From assembly GCA_033782935.1 (NCBI GenBank), contig JAWQEG010000003.1, positions 1,438,501 through 1,502,500 of the forward strand: a DNA stretch of 64,000 nt, in the 5' to 3' direction. Below, one piece after another: positions 35,101 to 49,700 of this stretch (positions are counted from its first letter, which is position 1; every line of letters starts with the position of its first letter). The notes under the pieces were generated by a model. The model was not told the DNA's origin. It did not search any database and saw nothing but the letters and a program-made list of their open reading frames with translations. Origin of the DNA: Petrolisthes cinctipes (lineage: Eukaryota > Arthropoda > Malacostraca > Decapoda > Porcellanidae). The translations under genes were made by a program, and so were the position numbers.

Positions 35101-38100
35101 AACCAGAACATGATGAAAACCAATATTTTTTGATGCCCAAAGTCAACATGTGTATGCATATTCTGTACCCGTTTATTTTCCAAATTCAAGCTGAAAACAC
35201 CCGAAAATTCGATATTTTTGGGTCCCAGAAGCAATCTGTACATGCCTACTCAGTGCTAGAATATTTTAAAAATACAGGCCCAAAATATGCTGAAAATAGA
35301 TATTTTAGTTGCCCAAAGTCAATATGTGCATGCATCTTCTGTACCCGTTTACATCCCAAATTCAGGCTCTAAACACCCGAAAAATCGATATTTTTGGGTC
35401 CCAGAAGCAATCTGTACATGCCTACTCAGTGTTAGAATATTTTCAAGATTCAGGAACAAAACAAGCTTAAAATCGATATTTTAGGTGCCCAAAGTCGATA
35501 TGTGCATGAATCTTCTGTACCCGTTCATATCCCAAATTCAGGCTCAAAACACCCGAAAATTCGATATTTTTTGGTCTCAGAAGTGATCTGTATATGTCTC
35601 CTCAGTATTTTCAAAACACAGAACCAAAACATGAAGAAAACCAATATTTTTTGTTGCCCAAAGTCAATATGTGTATGCATATTCTGTACCCGTTTATTTT
35701 CCAAATTCAGGCTCAAAACACCCGAAAATTCGATATTTTTGGGTCCCAGAAGCAATCTGTACATGCCTACTCAGTGATAGAATATTTTAAAAATACAGGC
35801 CCAAAATATGCTGAAAATAGATATTTTAGTTGCCCAAAGTCAATATGTGCATGCATCTTCTGTACCCGTTTACATCCCAAATTCAGGCTCAAAACACCCG
35901 AAAAATCGATAGTTTTGGGTCCCAGAAGCAATCTGTACATGCCTACTCAGTGTTAGAATATTTTCAAGATTCAGGAACAAAACAAGCTGAAAATCGATAT
36001 TTTAGGTGCCCAAAGTCGATATGTGCATGAATCTTCTGTACCCGTTCATATCCCAAATTCAGGCTCAAAACACCCGAAAATTCAATATTTTTTGGTCCCT
36101 GAAGCGATCTGTACATTCATACTCCTTGCCAGAATGTTTTCAAGACACAGGACCAAAACATGCTAAAATCGATATTTTAGGTGCAAAAAGTCGATATGCG
36201 CATGCATCTTCAGTACCCGTTTAAATCTCAAATTCAGGCTCAAGACACCCGAAAATACGATATTTTTAGGTCCAATAAGTGATCTGTACATGCCTACTCA
36301 GTGCTAGAATGTTTTCAAGATACAGGCCAAAAACATGGAGAAAATTGATAATTTAGGTGCAAAATGTCGATATGTGCATGCATCTACTGTACTCGTTCAT
36401 ATCCCAAATTCAGGCTGAAAACACCCTAAAATACGAGGTTTTTGGGTCCTAAAAGCGATCTGTACATGCCTACTCAGTGCTAGAATGTTTTCAAAACATA
36501 GGCCCAAAACATGCTAAAAATCGATATTTTAGGTGTCCAAAATCGATATGTGTATGCATCTTCTGTACCCGTTTATATCTCAAATTCATACTCAAAATAA
36601 CCCAAAATTCGATATTATTTAGTCCCAGAAGCGATCTGTACACGCCTACTCAGTGTTAATATATTTTCAAATTACAGGCTGAAAACATGCTCAAAATCGA
36701 TATTTTGGGTGCCCAAAGTCGATATGTGAATGCATCTTCTGTACCCGTTTATATCTCAAATTCAGGCTCAAAACACCCGAAAATTCGATATTTTTGGTTC
36801 CCAGAAGCGATCTGTACATGCCTACTCCTTGCTTGAATGTTTTCAAGATACAGACCCAAAACATGCTGAAAATGTATATTTTAGTTGCAAAAAGTCGATA
36901 TATGCATGCATCTTCAGTACTCGTTTATATCCCAAATTCGGTCTCAAAACACCCGAAAATTCGATATTTTTGGGTCCCAGAAGCGATCTGTAAATGCCTA
37001 CTCAGTGTTAGAACATTTTCAGATTACAGACCCAAAACATACTGAAAATCGATATTTTAGGTGCCCAAAGTCAATATATGTGTATGCACATTCTGTACCG
37101 TTCATATCCCAAATTCAGACTCAAATCACCCGAAAATTCGACATGTTTGGCTCCCAGAAGCGATCTGTACATGCCTACTCAGTGCTAGAATGTTTTCAAA
37201 ATATAGGCCCAAAACATGCTGAAAATCGATATTTTAGGTGCCCAAAGTCGATATATGCATGCATCTTCAGTACCCATTTAAATCTCAAATTAAGGCTCAA
37301 AACACCCGAAAATTCGATATTTTTTGGTCCCAGAATTGATCTGTACATGCATAGTCAGTGCTAGAATATTTTCAAAATACAGGCACAGAAAAAGCTGAAA
37401 ATCGATATTTTAGGTGCCCAAAGTCAATATGTGCATGCATCTTCTGTATCCATTTATATCCCAAATTTAGGCTCAAAACACCCAAAAATTCGATATTTTT
37501 TGGTCTCAGAAGTGATCTGTACATGTCTCCTCAGTATTTTCAAAATACAGAACCAGAACATGATGAAAACCAATATTTTTTGATGCCCAAAGTCAACATG
37601 TGTATGCATATTCTGTACCCGTTTATTTTCCAAATTCAAGCTGAAAACACCCGAAAATTCGATATTTTTGGGTCCCAGAAGCAATCTGTACATGCCTACT
37701 CAGTGCTAGAATATTTTAAAAATACAGGCCCAAAATATGCTGAAAATAGATATTTTAGTTGCCCAAAGTCAATATGTGCATGCATCTTCTGTACCCGTTT
37801 ACAACCCAAATTCAGGCTCAAAACACCCGAAAAATCGATATTTTTGGGTCCCAGAAGCAATCTGTACATGCCTACTCAGTGTTAGAATATTTTCAAGATT
37901 CAGGAACAAACCAAGCTGAAAATCGATATTTTAGGTGCCCAAAGTCGATATGTGCATGAATCTTCTGTACCCGTTCATATCCCAAATTCAGGCTCAAAAC
38001 ACCCGAAAATTCAATATTTTTTGGTCCCTGAAGCGATCTGTACATTCATACTCCTTGCCAGAATGTTTTCAAGACACAGGACCAAAACATGCTAAAATCG

Positions 38101-38630
38101 ATATTTTAGGTGCAAAAAGTCGATATGCGCATGCATCTTCAGTACCCGTTTAAATCTCAAATTCAGGCTCAAGACACCCGAAAATACGATATTTTTAGGT
38201 CCAATAAGTGATCTGTACATGCCTACTCAGTGCTAGAATGTTTTCAAGATACAGGCCAAAAACATGGAGAAAATTGATAATTTAGGTGCAAAATGTCGAT
38301 ATGTGCATGCATCTACTGTACTCGTTCATATCCCAAATTCAGGCTGAAAACACCCTAAAATACGAGGTTTTTGGGTCCTAGAAGCGATCTGTACATGCCT
38401 ACTCAGTGCTAGAATGTTTTCAAAACATAGGCCCAAAACATGCTAAAAATCGATATTTTAGGTGTCCAAAATCGATATGTGTATGCATCTTCTGTACCCG
38501 TTTATATCTCAAATTCACACTCAAAATAACCCAAAATTCGATATTATTTAGTCCCAGAAGCGATCTGTACATGCCTACTCAGTGTTAATATATTTTCAAA
38601 TTACAGGCTGAAAACATGCTCAAAATTGAT
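32160..38630. repeat. Three copies of a 2.3-2.45-kb HOR
   Basis: Copy a is about 32.16-34.43 kb, copy b about 34.43-36.88 kb and copy c about 36.88-38.63 kb. Offsets are 2274 bp for a to b at 32634/34908 and 33251/35525, and 2450 at 34908/37358 and 34027/36477. Copy c lost about 521 bp (offset 1929 at 36006/37935 and 36477/38406). Markers include ATGATGAAAACCAATATTTT and ACATGGAGAAAATTGATAA. Confidence 0.82.
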
Positions 38631-38819
38631 ATTTTAAGTGCAAAAAATCAATATGTGCATGCATCTTCTGTACTCGTTTATATCCCAAATTCGGGTTCAA
38701 AACACCCGAAAATTCGATATTTTTGGGTCCTAGAAGAGATCTGTAAATTGCTACTCAGTGTTAGAATATTTTCAAAATACGGGCCCAAAACATACTGAAA
38801 ATCGATATTTTAGGTGCAA

Positions 38820-41800
38820 AAAGTCGATATGTGCATGCATCTACTGTACTCGTTCATATCCCGAATTCAGGCTCAAAACATCCAAAAATATGCCTACTCA
38901 GAGCTAGAATATTTTCAAAATATAACCCCAAAACATGCTGAAAATCTATTTTTTAATTGCAAAAAGTCGATATGTGCATGCATCTTCAGTACTCGTTTAT
39001 TTCCCAAATTCACGCTCAAATCATCCGAAAATTCGATATTTTTGGGTCCCAAAAGCGATCTGTACATGCCTACTCAGTGCAATAATGTTTTCAAAATATA
39101 GGCCCAAAACATGCTAAAAATCGATATTTTAAGTGTCCAAAGTCGATATGTGTATGCATCTTCTGTACCCGTTTATATCTCAAATTCAGACTCAAAATAC
39201 CCGAAAATTCGATATTATTTTTCCCTGAAGCGATCTGTACATTCCTACTCAGTTTTAGAATATTTTCAAAATACGGGCCCAAAACATGATGAAAATCGAT
39301 ATTTTAGGTGCCCAAAGTCAATATGTGCATGCATTTTCTGTACCCGATTATATCCCAAATTCAGGCCCAAAACATCCGAAAATTCGATATATTTTGGTCC
39401 CAGAAGCGATCTATACATGGCTACTCAGTGCTAGAATATTTTCAAAATATACGTCCAAAACATGCTAAAAATCGATATTTTTGGTGCCCAAAGTCGATAT
39501 GTACATGCATCTTATGTACCCGTTTATATCTCGAATTCAGGCTCAAAATACCTGAAAATTATATATTTTTAGTCCCAGAAGCGAACTGTACATGCCTACT
39601 CACTGTTAAAATATTTTCAAGATACAGGCCAACAACATGCTGAAAATCGATATTTTAGTTGCAAAAAGTCGATATGTGCATGCATCTTCAGTACTCGTTT
39701 AAATCCCAAATTCAGGATCATAACACCCGAAAATTCGATATTTTTGGGTCTCAGAAGCGATCTGTACGTGCGTACTCAGTCGTAGAATATTTTCAAAATA
39801 CGGGCCCAAAACATGATGAAAATCGATATTTTAGTTACCCAAAGTCAATATGTGCATGCATCTTCTGTACCCGTTTATATCTCAAAATCAGGCTCAAAAT
39901 ACCTAAAACTTCGATATTATTTAGTCCCAGAAGCGATCTGTACATGCCTACAGAGTGTTAGAATATTTTCATAATACAGGCTCATGCTGAAAATCGATAT
40001 TTTAAGTGCAAAAAGTCGATATGTACATGCATCTTCTGTACTCGTTTATATCCCCAATTCGGGCTCAAAACACCCGAAAATTTGATATCTTTGGGTCCCA
40101 GAAGCGATCTTTACATGCCTACTAAGTGTTAGAATATTTTCAAAAGACAGGCCCAAAACATGCTGAAAATTGATATATTAGGTGCCCAAAGTCAATATGT
40201 GCATTCATCTTCTGTACCCGTTTATATCTCAAATTCAGGCTCAAAACACCCGAAAATTCGATTTTATTGAGGCCCAGAAGCGATCTGTACATGCCTAATC
40301 AGTGACAGAATATTTACAAAATACAAGCCCAAAATATGCTAAAAATCGAAATTTTAGGTGCCCAAAGTCGATATATGCATGCATCTTCAGTACCCATCTA
40401 TATCTCAAATTCAGGCTCAAAACACCCGAAAATTCGATATTTTTGGGTCCCAGAATCGATCTGTACATGCATAGTCAGTGCTAGAATATTTTCAAAATAC
40501 AGGCACAGAAAAAGCTGAAAATCGATATTTTAGGTGCAAAAAGTCAATATGTGTATGCATCCTCTTAACCCATTTATATCCCAATTTAGGCTAAAAACAC
40601 CCGAAATTCGATATTTTTTGGTCCCAGAAGTCATCTGTACATGTCTACTCAGTATTTTCAATATTCAGAACCAAAACATGCTGAAAATCAATATTTTTTG
40701 TTGCCCAAAGTCAATATGTGTATGCATATTCTGTACCCGTTTATATCCCAAATTCGAGCTGAAAACACCAGAAAATTCGATATTTTTGGGTCCCAGAAGC
40801 AATATGTACATGCCTACTCAGTGCTAGAATATTTTGAAGATACAGGCTCAAAATATGCTGAAAATCGATATTTCAGTTGCCCAAAGTCAATATGTGCATG
40901 CATCATCTGTACCCGTTTATATCACAAATTGAGGCTCAAAACACCCGAAAATTTGATATTTTTGGGTCCCAGAAGTGATCTGTACATGCCTACTCAGTGC
41001 TAGAATATTTTCAAAATATAGGTCCAAAACATGCTAAAAATCGGTATTTTGGGTGCCCAAAGTCGATATGTGAATGCATCTTCTGTAGCCGTTTATATCT
41101 CAAATTCAGGCTCAAAACACCCGAGAATTCGATATTTTTTGGTCCCAGAAGCGATCTGTACATGCCTACTCCTTGCTAGAATGTTTTCAAGATACAGACC
41201 CAAAACATGCTCAAAATCGATATTTTAGGTACAAAAAGTCGATATGTGCATGCATTTTCTGTACCCGTTTATATTTGATATTCGGTCTCAAAACACCCGA
41301 AAATTCGATATTTTTGGGTCCCAGAAGCGATCTGTAAATGCCTACTAAGTGTTAGAATATTTTCAAGTTACAAGCCCAAAACATACTGTAAATCGATATT
41401 TTAGGTGCCCAAAGTCAATATGTGTATACACATTCTGTACCGTTCATATCCCAAATTCAGACTCAAAACACCCGAAAATTCGATATGTTTGGCTGCCAGA
41501 AGCGATCTGTACATGCCTACTCAGTGCTAGAATGTTTTCAAAATATAGGCTCAAACCATGCTGAAAATCGATATTTTAGGTGCAAAAAGTCGATTTATGC
41601 ATGCATCTACTGTACTCGTTCATATCCCGAATTCAGGCTCAAAACACCCAAAAATATGCCTACTCAGAGCTAGAATATTTTCAAAATATAACCCCAAAAC
41701 ATGCTGAAAATCTATATTTTAGTTGCAAAAAGTCGATATGTGCATGCATCTTCAGTACTCGTTATTTTCCCAAATTCAGGCTCAAAACACCCGAAATTTC

Positions 41801-42900
41801 GATATTTTTGGGTCCCAAAAGCGATCTGTACATGCCTACTCAGTGCTGTAATGTTTTACAAATATAGGCCCAAAACATGCTAAAAATCGATATTTTAGGT
41901 GGCTAAAGTCGATATGTGTATGCATCTTCTGTACCCGTTTATATCTCAAATTCAGACTCAAAATACCCGAAAATTCGATATTATTTTTCCCAGAAGCGAT
42001 CTGTACATGCCTGCTTAGTGTTAGAATATTTTCAAAATACAGGCTCAAAACATGCTGAAAATCGATATTTTAGGTGCAAAAAGTCGATATATGCATGCAT
42101 TTTCTGTACTCGTTTATATCCGAAATTCGGGCTCAAAAACCCGAAAATTCGATATTTTTGGGTTCAAGTTGCGATCTGTACATTCCTACTCAGTGTTAGA
42201 ATATTTTCAAAATACGGGCCCAAAACATGATGAAAATCGATATTTTAGGTGCCCAAAGTCGATATGTGCATGCATTTTCTGTAAACGATTATATCCCAAA
42301 TTCAGGCCCAAAATATCCAAAAATTCGATATTTTTTGGTCCCAGAAGCGATTTATACATGCCTACTGAGTGCTAGAATATTTTCAAAATATACGTCCAAA
42401 ACATGCTAAAAATCGATATTTCTGGTGCCCAAAGTCGATATGTACATGCATCTTATGTACCCATTTATATCTCAAATTCAGGCTCAAAACAACCGAAAAT
42501 TCGATATTTTTGGGTTTGAGAATCGATCTGTACATGCATAGTCAGTGCTAGAATATTCTCAAAGTACAGGCACAGAAAAAGCTGAAAATCGATATTTTAA
42601 GTGCACAAAGTCAATATGTGCATGCATCTTCTGTACCCATTTATATCCCAAATTCTGACTCAAAACACCCAAATATTCGATATTTTTTGGTCCCAGAAGT
42701 GATCTGTATATGTCTACTCATTTTTTTCAAAATACAGAACCAAAACATGCTGAAAATCAATATTTTTTGTTGCCCAAAGTCAATATGTGCATGCAACTTC
42801 TGTACCCGTTTATATCACAAATTGAGGCTCAAAACACCCGAAAATTTGATATTTTTGGGTCCCAGAAGCGATCTGTACATGCCTACTCTTTGCTAGAATT
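38820..42900. repeat. Diverged duplicate pair in the subfamily block
   Basis: The shortened monomer CCAAAAATATGCCTACTCAG with CTCAGAGCTAGAATATTTTC occurs at about 38880 and 41646, offset 2766 bp. Further on, 39286/42227 match with offset 2941. The two copies differ at many positions, so this is an older duplication than those at 32-38.6 kb. Confidence 0.65.
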
Positions 42901-45269
42901 TTTTCAAGATACAAGACCAAAATATGCTGAAAATCGATATTTTAGGTGCCCAAAGTCGATATGTGAATGCATCTTCTGTACCCGTTTATATCTCAAATTC
43001 AGGCTCAAAACACCTGAAAATTCGATATTATTTAGTCCCAGAAGCGATCTGTACATGCCTACTCAGTGTTAGAATATTTTCAAAATACAGGCTCAAAAAA
43101 CATGCTCAAAATCGATATTTTAGGTGCAAAAAGTCGATATGTGCATGCATCTTCTGTACCGGTTTATATCTCAAATTCAGGCTCAAAACACCCGAAAATT
43201 CGATATTTTGGGTTCTCAGAAGCAAACTGTACATGCCTACTTAGTGTTAGAATTTTCTGTACCCGTTTATATCTGAAATTCGGTCTCAAAACACCCGAAA
43301 TTTCGATATTTTTGGGTCCCAGAAGCGATCTGTAAATGCGTACTCCGTTTTATAGTATTTCCAAAATACAGGCACAAAACATGCTAAAAATCGATATTTT
43401 AGGTGCCCAAAAGTCGATATGTGCATGGATCTTCAGTATCTGTTTATATCTCATATTCAGGCTCAAAACACCCGAAAATTCGATATTTTGGGGTCCCAGA
43501 AGCGATCTGTACATGCCTACGCAGATACAGTCCCAAAACATGCTGAAAATCGATATTTTAGGTGCCCAAAGTTAATATGTGTATTCATCTACTGCACTCG
43601 TTTATATCTCAAATTCAACGTCAAAACACCCGAAAATTCGATATATTTGGGTCCCAGAAGCGATCTGTACATGCCTACTCAGTGCTAGAATGTTTTCAAA
43701 ATATAGGTTCAAAACATGCTTAAAATCGATATTTTAAGTGTCCAAAGTCGATATGTGCATGCATCTTCTGTACCCGTTTATATCTCAAATTCAGGCTCAA
43801 AACACCCGAAAATTCGATATTTTGGGGTCCCAGAAGCGATCTGTATATGCCTACTCGGTGCTAGAATATTTTCAAAATATAGGCCCAAAACATGCTAAAA
43901 ATCGATATTTTAGGTGCCCAAAGTCGATATGTGCATGCATCTTCTGTACCCGTTTATATCTCAAATTCAGGCTCCAAACACCCGAAAGTTCGATAGTTTG
44001 GGGTCCCAGAAGCGATCTGTATATACCTACTCAGATACAGGCCCAAAACATGCTGAAAATCGATATTTTAGGTGCCTAATGTCATATTTGTATGCATCTT
44101 CTTCAATCGTTTATATCTCAAATTCAACATCAAGACACCCGAAAATTCGATATTTTTGGGTCCCAGAAGCGATCTGTACATGGCTACTCAGTGCTAGAAT
44201 TTTTTCAAAATATAGGCTCAAAACATGCTAGAAATCGATATTTTAAGTGTCCAAAGTCGATATGTACATGCATCTTCTGTACCCGTTTATATCTCAAATT
44301 CAGGCTCAAAACACCCAAAAACTCGGTGTTTTTGGGTCCTAGAAGCGATCTGTACATGCCTAATCCTATTTAGAATGTTTTCAAGATACAGACCCAAAAC
44401 ATGCTGAAAATCGATATTATAGGTGCCCAAAGTCAATATGTGCATGCATTTTCTGTACCCGTTTATATCTCAAATTCAGGCTCAAAACACCCGAAAATTC
44501 GATATTTTTGGGGTCCCAAAAGCGATCTGTACATGCCTACTCAGTGCTAGAATATTTTCAAAATATAGGCCCAAAACATGCTAAAAATCGATATTTTAGG
44601 TGCCCAAAGTCGATATCTCAAATTCAGGCCCAAAACACCCAAAAATTCGATATTTTGGGGTCCCAGAAGCGATCTGTACATGCCTACTCCGTGTTAGAGT
44701 ATTTTCAAAATACAGGCCCAAAACATACAGAAAATCAATATTTTAGGTGGCCAAAAGTCGATATGTGCATGCATCTTCTGTACCTGTTTATATCTCAAAT
44801 TCAGGCTCCAAACACCCGAAAATTCGATATTTTGGGGTCCCAGAAGCGATCTGTACATGATTACTCAGATACAGGCCCAAAACATTCTGAAAATCGATAT
44901 TTTAGGTGCCCAAAGTCAATATGTGTATTCATCTTCAGCACCCGTATATCCCAAATTCAACCTAAAGACACCCGAAAATTCGATATTTTTGGGTCCCAGA
45001 AGCGATCTGTACATGCCTACTCAGTGCTAGAATGTTTAAACAAAAAAAGGTTCAAAACATGCTAAAAATCGATATTTTAAGTGTCCAAAGTCGATATGTG
45101 CATGCATCTTCTGTACCCGTTTATATCTCAATTTCAACCTCAAAACACCCGAAAATTCAATATTTTGGGGTCCCAGAAGCGATCTGTACACGCCTACTCG
45201 GTGCTAGAATATTTTCAAAATATAGGCCCAAAACATGCATAAAATCGATATTTTAGGTGCCCAAAGTCG

Positions 45270-46270
45270 ATATCTCAAATTCAGGCCGTAAAACTCCCGA
45301 AAATTCGATATTTTGGGGTCTCAGAAGGGATCTGTACATGCCTACTCCGTGTTAGAGTATTTTCAATATACAGGCCCAAAACATATTGAAAATCGATCTT
45401 TTAGGTGCCCAAAAGTCGATATGTGGATGCATCTTCTGTACCCGTTTATATCTCAAATTCAGGCTCCAAACACCCGGAAATTCGATATTTTGGGGTCCCT
45501 GAAGCGATCTGTACTTGCCTACTTCGTGTAAGAGTATTTTCAAAATACAGGCCCAAAACATGCTGAAAATCGATATTTTATTTGACCAAAGTCAATATGT
45601 GTATGCATCTTCTGTACCCGTTTATATCCCAAATTCAGGCTCAAAACACCCGAAAATTCGATATTTTTGGGTCCCAGAAGCGATCTGTACCTGCCTACTT
45701 AGTGCTAGAATATTTTCAAAATAAAGGGCCAAAACATGCTTAAAATCGATATTTTAGGTGCCCAAAGTCGATATCTCAAATTCAGGCCGAAAACACCTGA
45801 AAATTCGATATTTTGTGGTCCCAGAAGGAATCTGTACATGCCTACTCTGTGTTAGAGTATTTTCAATATACAGGCCCAAAACATACTGAAAATCGATCTT
45901 TTAAGTGCCCAAAAGTCGATATGTGGATGCATCTTCTGTACCTGTTTATATCTCAAATTCAGGCTCAAAACACCAGAAAATTCGATATTTTGGGGTCCCT
46001 GAAGCGATCTGTACTTGCCTACTTCGTGTAAGAGTATTTTCAAAATACAGGCCCAAAACATGCTGAAAATCGATATTTTATTTGACCAAAGTCAATATGT
46101 GTATGCATCTTCTGAACCCGTTTATATCCCAAATTCAACCTCAAAACACCCGAAAATTCGATATTTCTGGGTCACAGAAGCGATTTGTACATGCCTACTT
46201 AGCGCTAGAATATTTTCAAAATTTAGGCCCAAAACATGCTAAAAATAGATATTTTAGGTGCCCAAAGTCG
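45270..46270. repeat. Two copies of a 500-bp three-monomer HOR
   Basis: Offsets of exactly 500 bp at 45313/45813, 45352/45852 and 45515/46015. The unit is one 148-bp and two 176-bp monomers. Shared variants are CTACTTCGTGTAAGAG and GATATTTTATTTGACC. Confidence 0.8.
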
Positions 46271-46472
46271 ATATTTCAAATTCATGCCCAAAAAACCCGA
46301 AAATTCGATATTTTGGGGCCCCAGAAGGGATCTGTACATGCCTACTCCTTGTTAGAGTATTTTCAATATACAGGCCGAAAACATACTGAAAATCGATTTT
46401 TTAAGTGCACAAAAGTCGATATGTGGATGCATCTTCAGTACCCGTTTATATCTCAAATTCAGGCTCAAAACA

Positions 46473-46788
46473 CCCGAAAATTCGATATGTTTGGTTCCCA
46501 GAAGCGATCTGTACATGCCTACTCAGATACAGGCCCAAAACATGCTAAAAATCGATATTTTAGGTGCCCAAAGTCAATATGTGTATGCATCTTCTGCACT
46601 CGTTTATATCTAAAATTCAACCTCAAAACACCCGAAAATTCGATATGTTTGGTTCCCAGAAGCGATCTGTACATGCCTACTCAGATACAGGCCCAAAACA
46701 TGCTAAAAATCGATATTTTAGGTGCCCAAAGTCAATATGTGTATGCATCTTCTGCACTCGTTTATATCTAAAATTCAACCTCAAAACA
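46473..46788. repeat. Direct tandem pair of the 158-bp short monomer
   Basis: About 46473-46630 and 46631-46788 are essentially identical, both with the rare CGATATGTTTGGTTCCCAG and TATATCTAAAATTCAACC variants. This is the smallest and probably one of the newest duplications in the window. Confidence 0.85.
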
Positions 46789-49700
46789 CACGAAAATTCG
46801 ATATTTTTTGGTCCCAGAAGCGATCTGTACATGCCTACTCCGTGTTAGAGTATTTTCAAAATACAGGCCCAAAGCATGCTGAAAATCGATATTTTAGGTG
46901 CCGAAAGTCAATATATGCATGCATTTTCTGTACCCGTTTATATCTCAAATTCATGCTCAAAACACCCGAAAATTCGATATTTTGGGGTCCCAGAAGCGAT
47001 CTGTATATGCCTATTCAGATACTGGCCCAAAACATGCTGAAAATCGATATTTTAGGTGCCCAAAGTCAATATATGTATCCATCTTCTGCACCCGTTTATA
47101 TACATGATTCAACCTCAAAACACCCGAAAATTCGATATTTTTGGGTCCCAGAAGCGATCTGTACACGCCTACTCAGTGCTAGAATGTTTTCAAAATATAA
47201 GCTCAAAACATGCTTAAAATCGATATTTTAGGTGTCCAAAGTCGATATGTGCATGCATCTTCTGTACCCGTTTATATCTCAAATTTAGGCTCAAAACACC
47301 CGAAAATTCGATATTTTGGGGTCCCAGAAGCGATCTGTACATACCTACTCAGATAGAGGCCCAAAACATGCTGAAAATCGATATTTTAGGTGGCCAAAGT
47401 CAATATGTGTATCCATCTTCTGCACCCGTTTATATACTAGATTCAACCACAAAACACCCGAAAATTCGGTATTTTTGGGTCCTAGAAGCGATCTGTACAT
47501 GCCTACTCCTTGTTAGAATGTTTTGAAGATACAGACCCAAAACATACTAAAAATCGATATTTTAGGTACCCAAAAGTCGATATGTGCATGCATCTTCTGT
47601 AGCCGTTTATATCTGAAATTCAAACTCAAAACACCCGAAAATTCGATATTTTGGGGTCCCAGAAGCGATCTGTACATGCCTACTCAGTGCTAGAATATTT
47701 TCAAAATATAGGCCCAAAACATGCTAAAAATCGATATTTTAGGTGCCCAAAGTCGATATCTCAAATTCAGGCCCAAAACACCCGAAAATTCGATATTTTG
47801 GGGTCCCAGAAGCGATATGTACATGCCTACTCCGTGTTAGAGTATTTTCAATATACAGACCCAAAAAATACTGAAAATCGATCTTTCAGGTGCCCAAAAG
47901 TCGATATGTGGATGCATCTTCTGTACCAGTTTATATCCCAAATTCAACCTCAAAACACCCGAAAATTCGATATTTTGGGGTCCCAGAAGCGATCTGTACA
48001 TGCCTACTCAGATACAGGCCCAAAACATGCTGAAAATCGATATTTTAGGTGCCCAAAGTCAATATATGTATGCATCTTCTGCACTCGTTTATATCTCAAA
48101 TTCAACCTCAAAACACCCGGAAATTCGATATTTTTGGGTCCCAGAAGCGATCTGTACATGCCTACTCAGTGCTAGAATGTTTTCAAAATATAGGCTCAAA
48201 ACATTCTAAAAATCGATGTTTTTAGTGTCCAAAGTCGATATGTGCATGCATCTTCTGTACCCGTTTATATCTCAAATTCATGCCCAAAACACCCGAAAAT
48301 TCGATATTTTTGGGTCCGAGAAGCGATCTGTACATGCCTTCTCCGTGTTAGAGTATTTTCAAAATACAGGCCCAAAACATACAGAAAATCGATCTTTTAG
48401 GTGCCCAAAAGTCGATATGTGGATGCATCTTCTGTACCCGTTTATATCTCAAATTCAGGCTCCAAACACCCGAAAATTCGGTATTTTTGGGTCCTAGAAG
48501 CGATCTGTACATGCCTACTCAATGCTAGAATATTTTCAAATTATAGGCTCAAAACATGCTAAAAATCGATATTTTAAGTATCCAAAGTCGATATGTGCAT
48601 GCATCTTCTGTACCCGTTTATATATCAAATTCAGGCTCAAAACACCCTAAAAATTGATATTATTGGGTCCCAGAAGCGATCTGTACATGCCTACTCAGAT
48701 ACAGGCCCAAAACATGCTGAAAATCGATATTTTAGGTGCCCAAAGTCAATATGTGCATGCATTTTCTGTACCCATTTATATCTGAAATTCAGGCTCAAAA
48801 CACCCGAAAATTCGATATTTTGGGGTCCCAGAAGCGATCTGTACATGCCTACTCAGATACAGGCCAAAAACAAGCTGAAAATCGATATTTTAGGTGCCCA
48901 AAGTCAATATGTGTATGCATCTTCTGAACCCGTTTATATTTAAAATTCAACCTCAAAACACCCGAAAATTCGATATTTTTGGGTCCCAGAAGCAATAAGT
49001 ACACGCCTACTCAGTGCTAGAATGTTTTCAAAATATAGGCTCAAAACATGCTAAAAATCGATATTTTAAGTGTCCAAAGTCGATATGTGCATGCATCTTC
49101 TGTACCCGCTTATATCTCAAATTCAGGCTCAAAACACCCGAAAATTCGATATTTTGGGGTCCCAGAAGCGATCTGTACATGCCTACTCAGATACAGGCCC
49201 AAAACATGCTGAAAATCGATATTTTAGGTGCCCAAATTCAATATGTGTATGCATCTTCTGCACCCGTTTATATCCCAAATTCAACCTCAAAACACCCGAA
49301 AATTCAATATTTTTGGGACCCAGAAGCGATCTGTACATGCCTACTCAGTGCTAGAATGTTTTCAAAATATAGGCTCAAAACATGCTAAAAATCGATATTC
49401 TACGTGTCCAAAGTCGATATGTGCATGCATCTTCTGTACCAGTTTATATCTCAAATTCTGGCTCAAAACACCCGAAAATTTGATATTTTTGTGTCCTAGA
49501 AGCGATCTGTTAGAATGTTTTCAAGATACAGACCCAAAACATGCTCAAAATCGATATTTTAGGTGCCGAAAAGTCGATATGTGCATGCATCTTCTTTACC
49601 CGTTTATATCTCAAATTAAGGCTCCAAACAACCGAAAATTCGATTTTTTGGGGTCTCAGAAGCGACCTGCACATGCCTACTCAGTGCTAGAATATTTTCA

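Larger units (their letters stand above)
31811..43335. repeat. Diverged satellite subfamily block
   Basis: The same monomer plan, but with many shared differences from the flanking arms: GTGCAAAAAGTCG instead of GTGCCCAAAGTCG, CATTCTGTACCGTTCATATCCC, AATTCGGTCTCAAAACACCC, and a shortened monomer with CTCCTCAGTATTTTCAAAA. The change is abrupt at about 31810 and about 43336. No genes or non-satellite insertions were seen. Confidence 0.85.
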
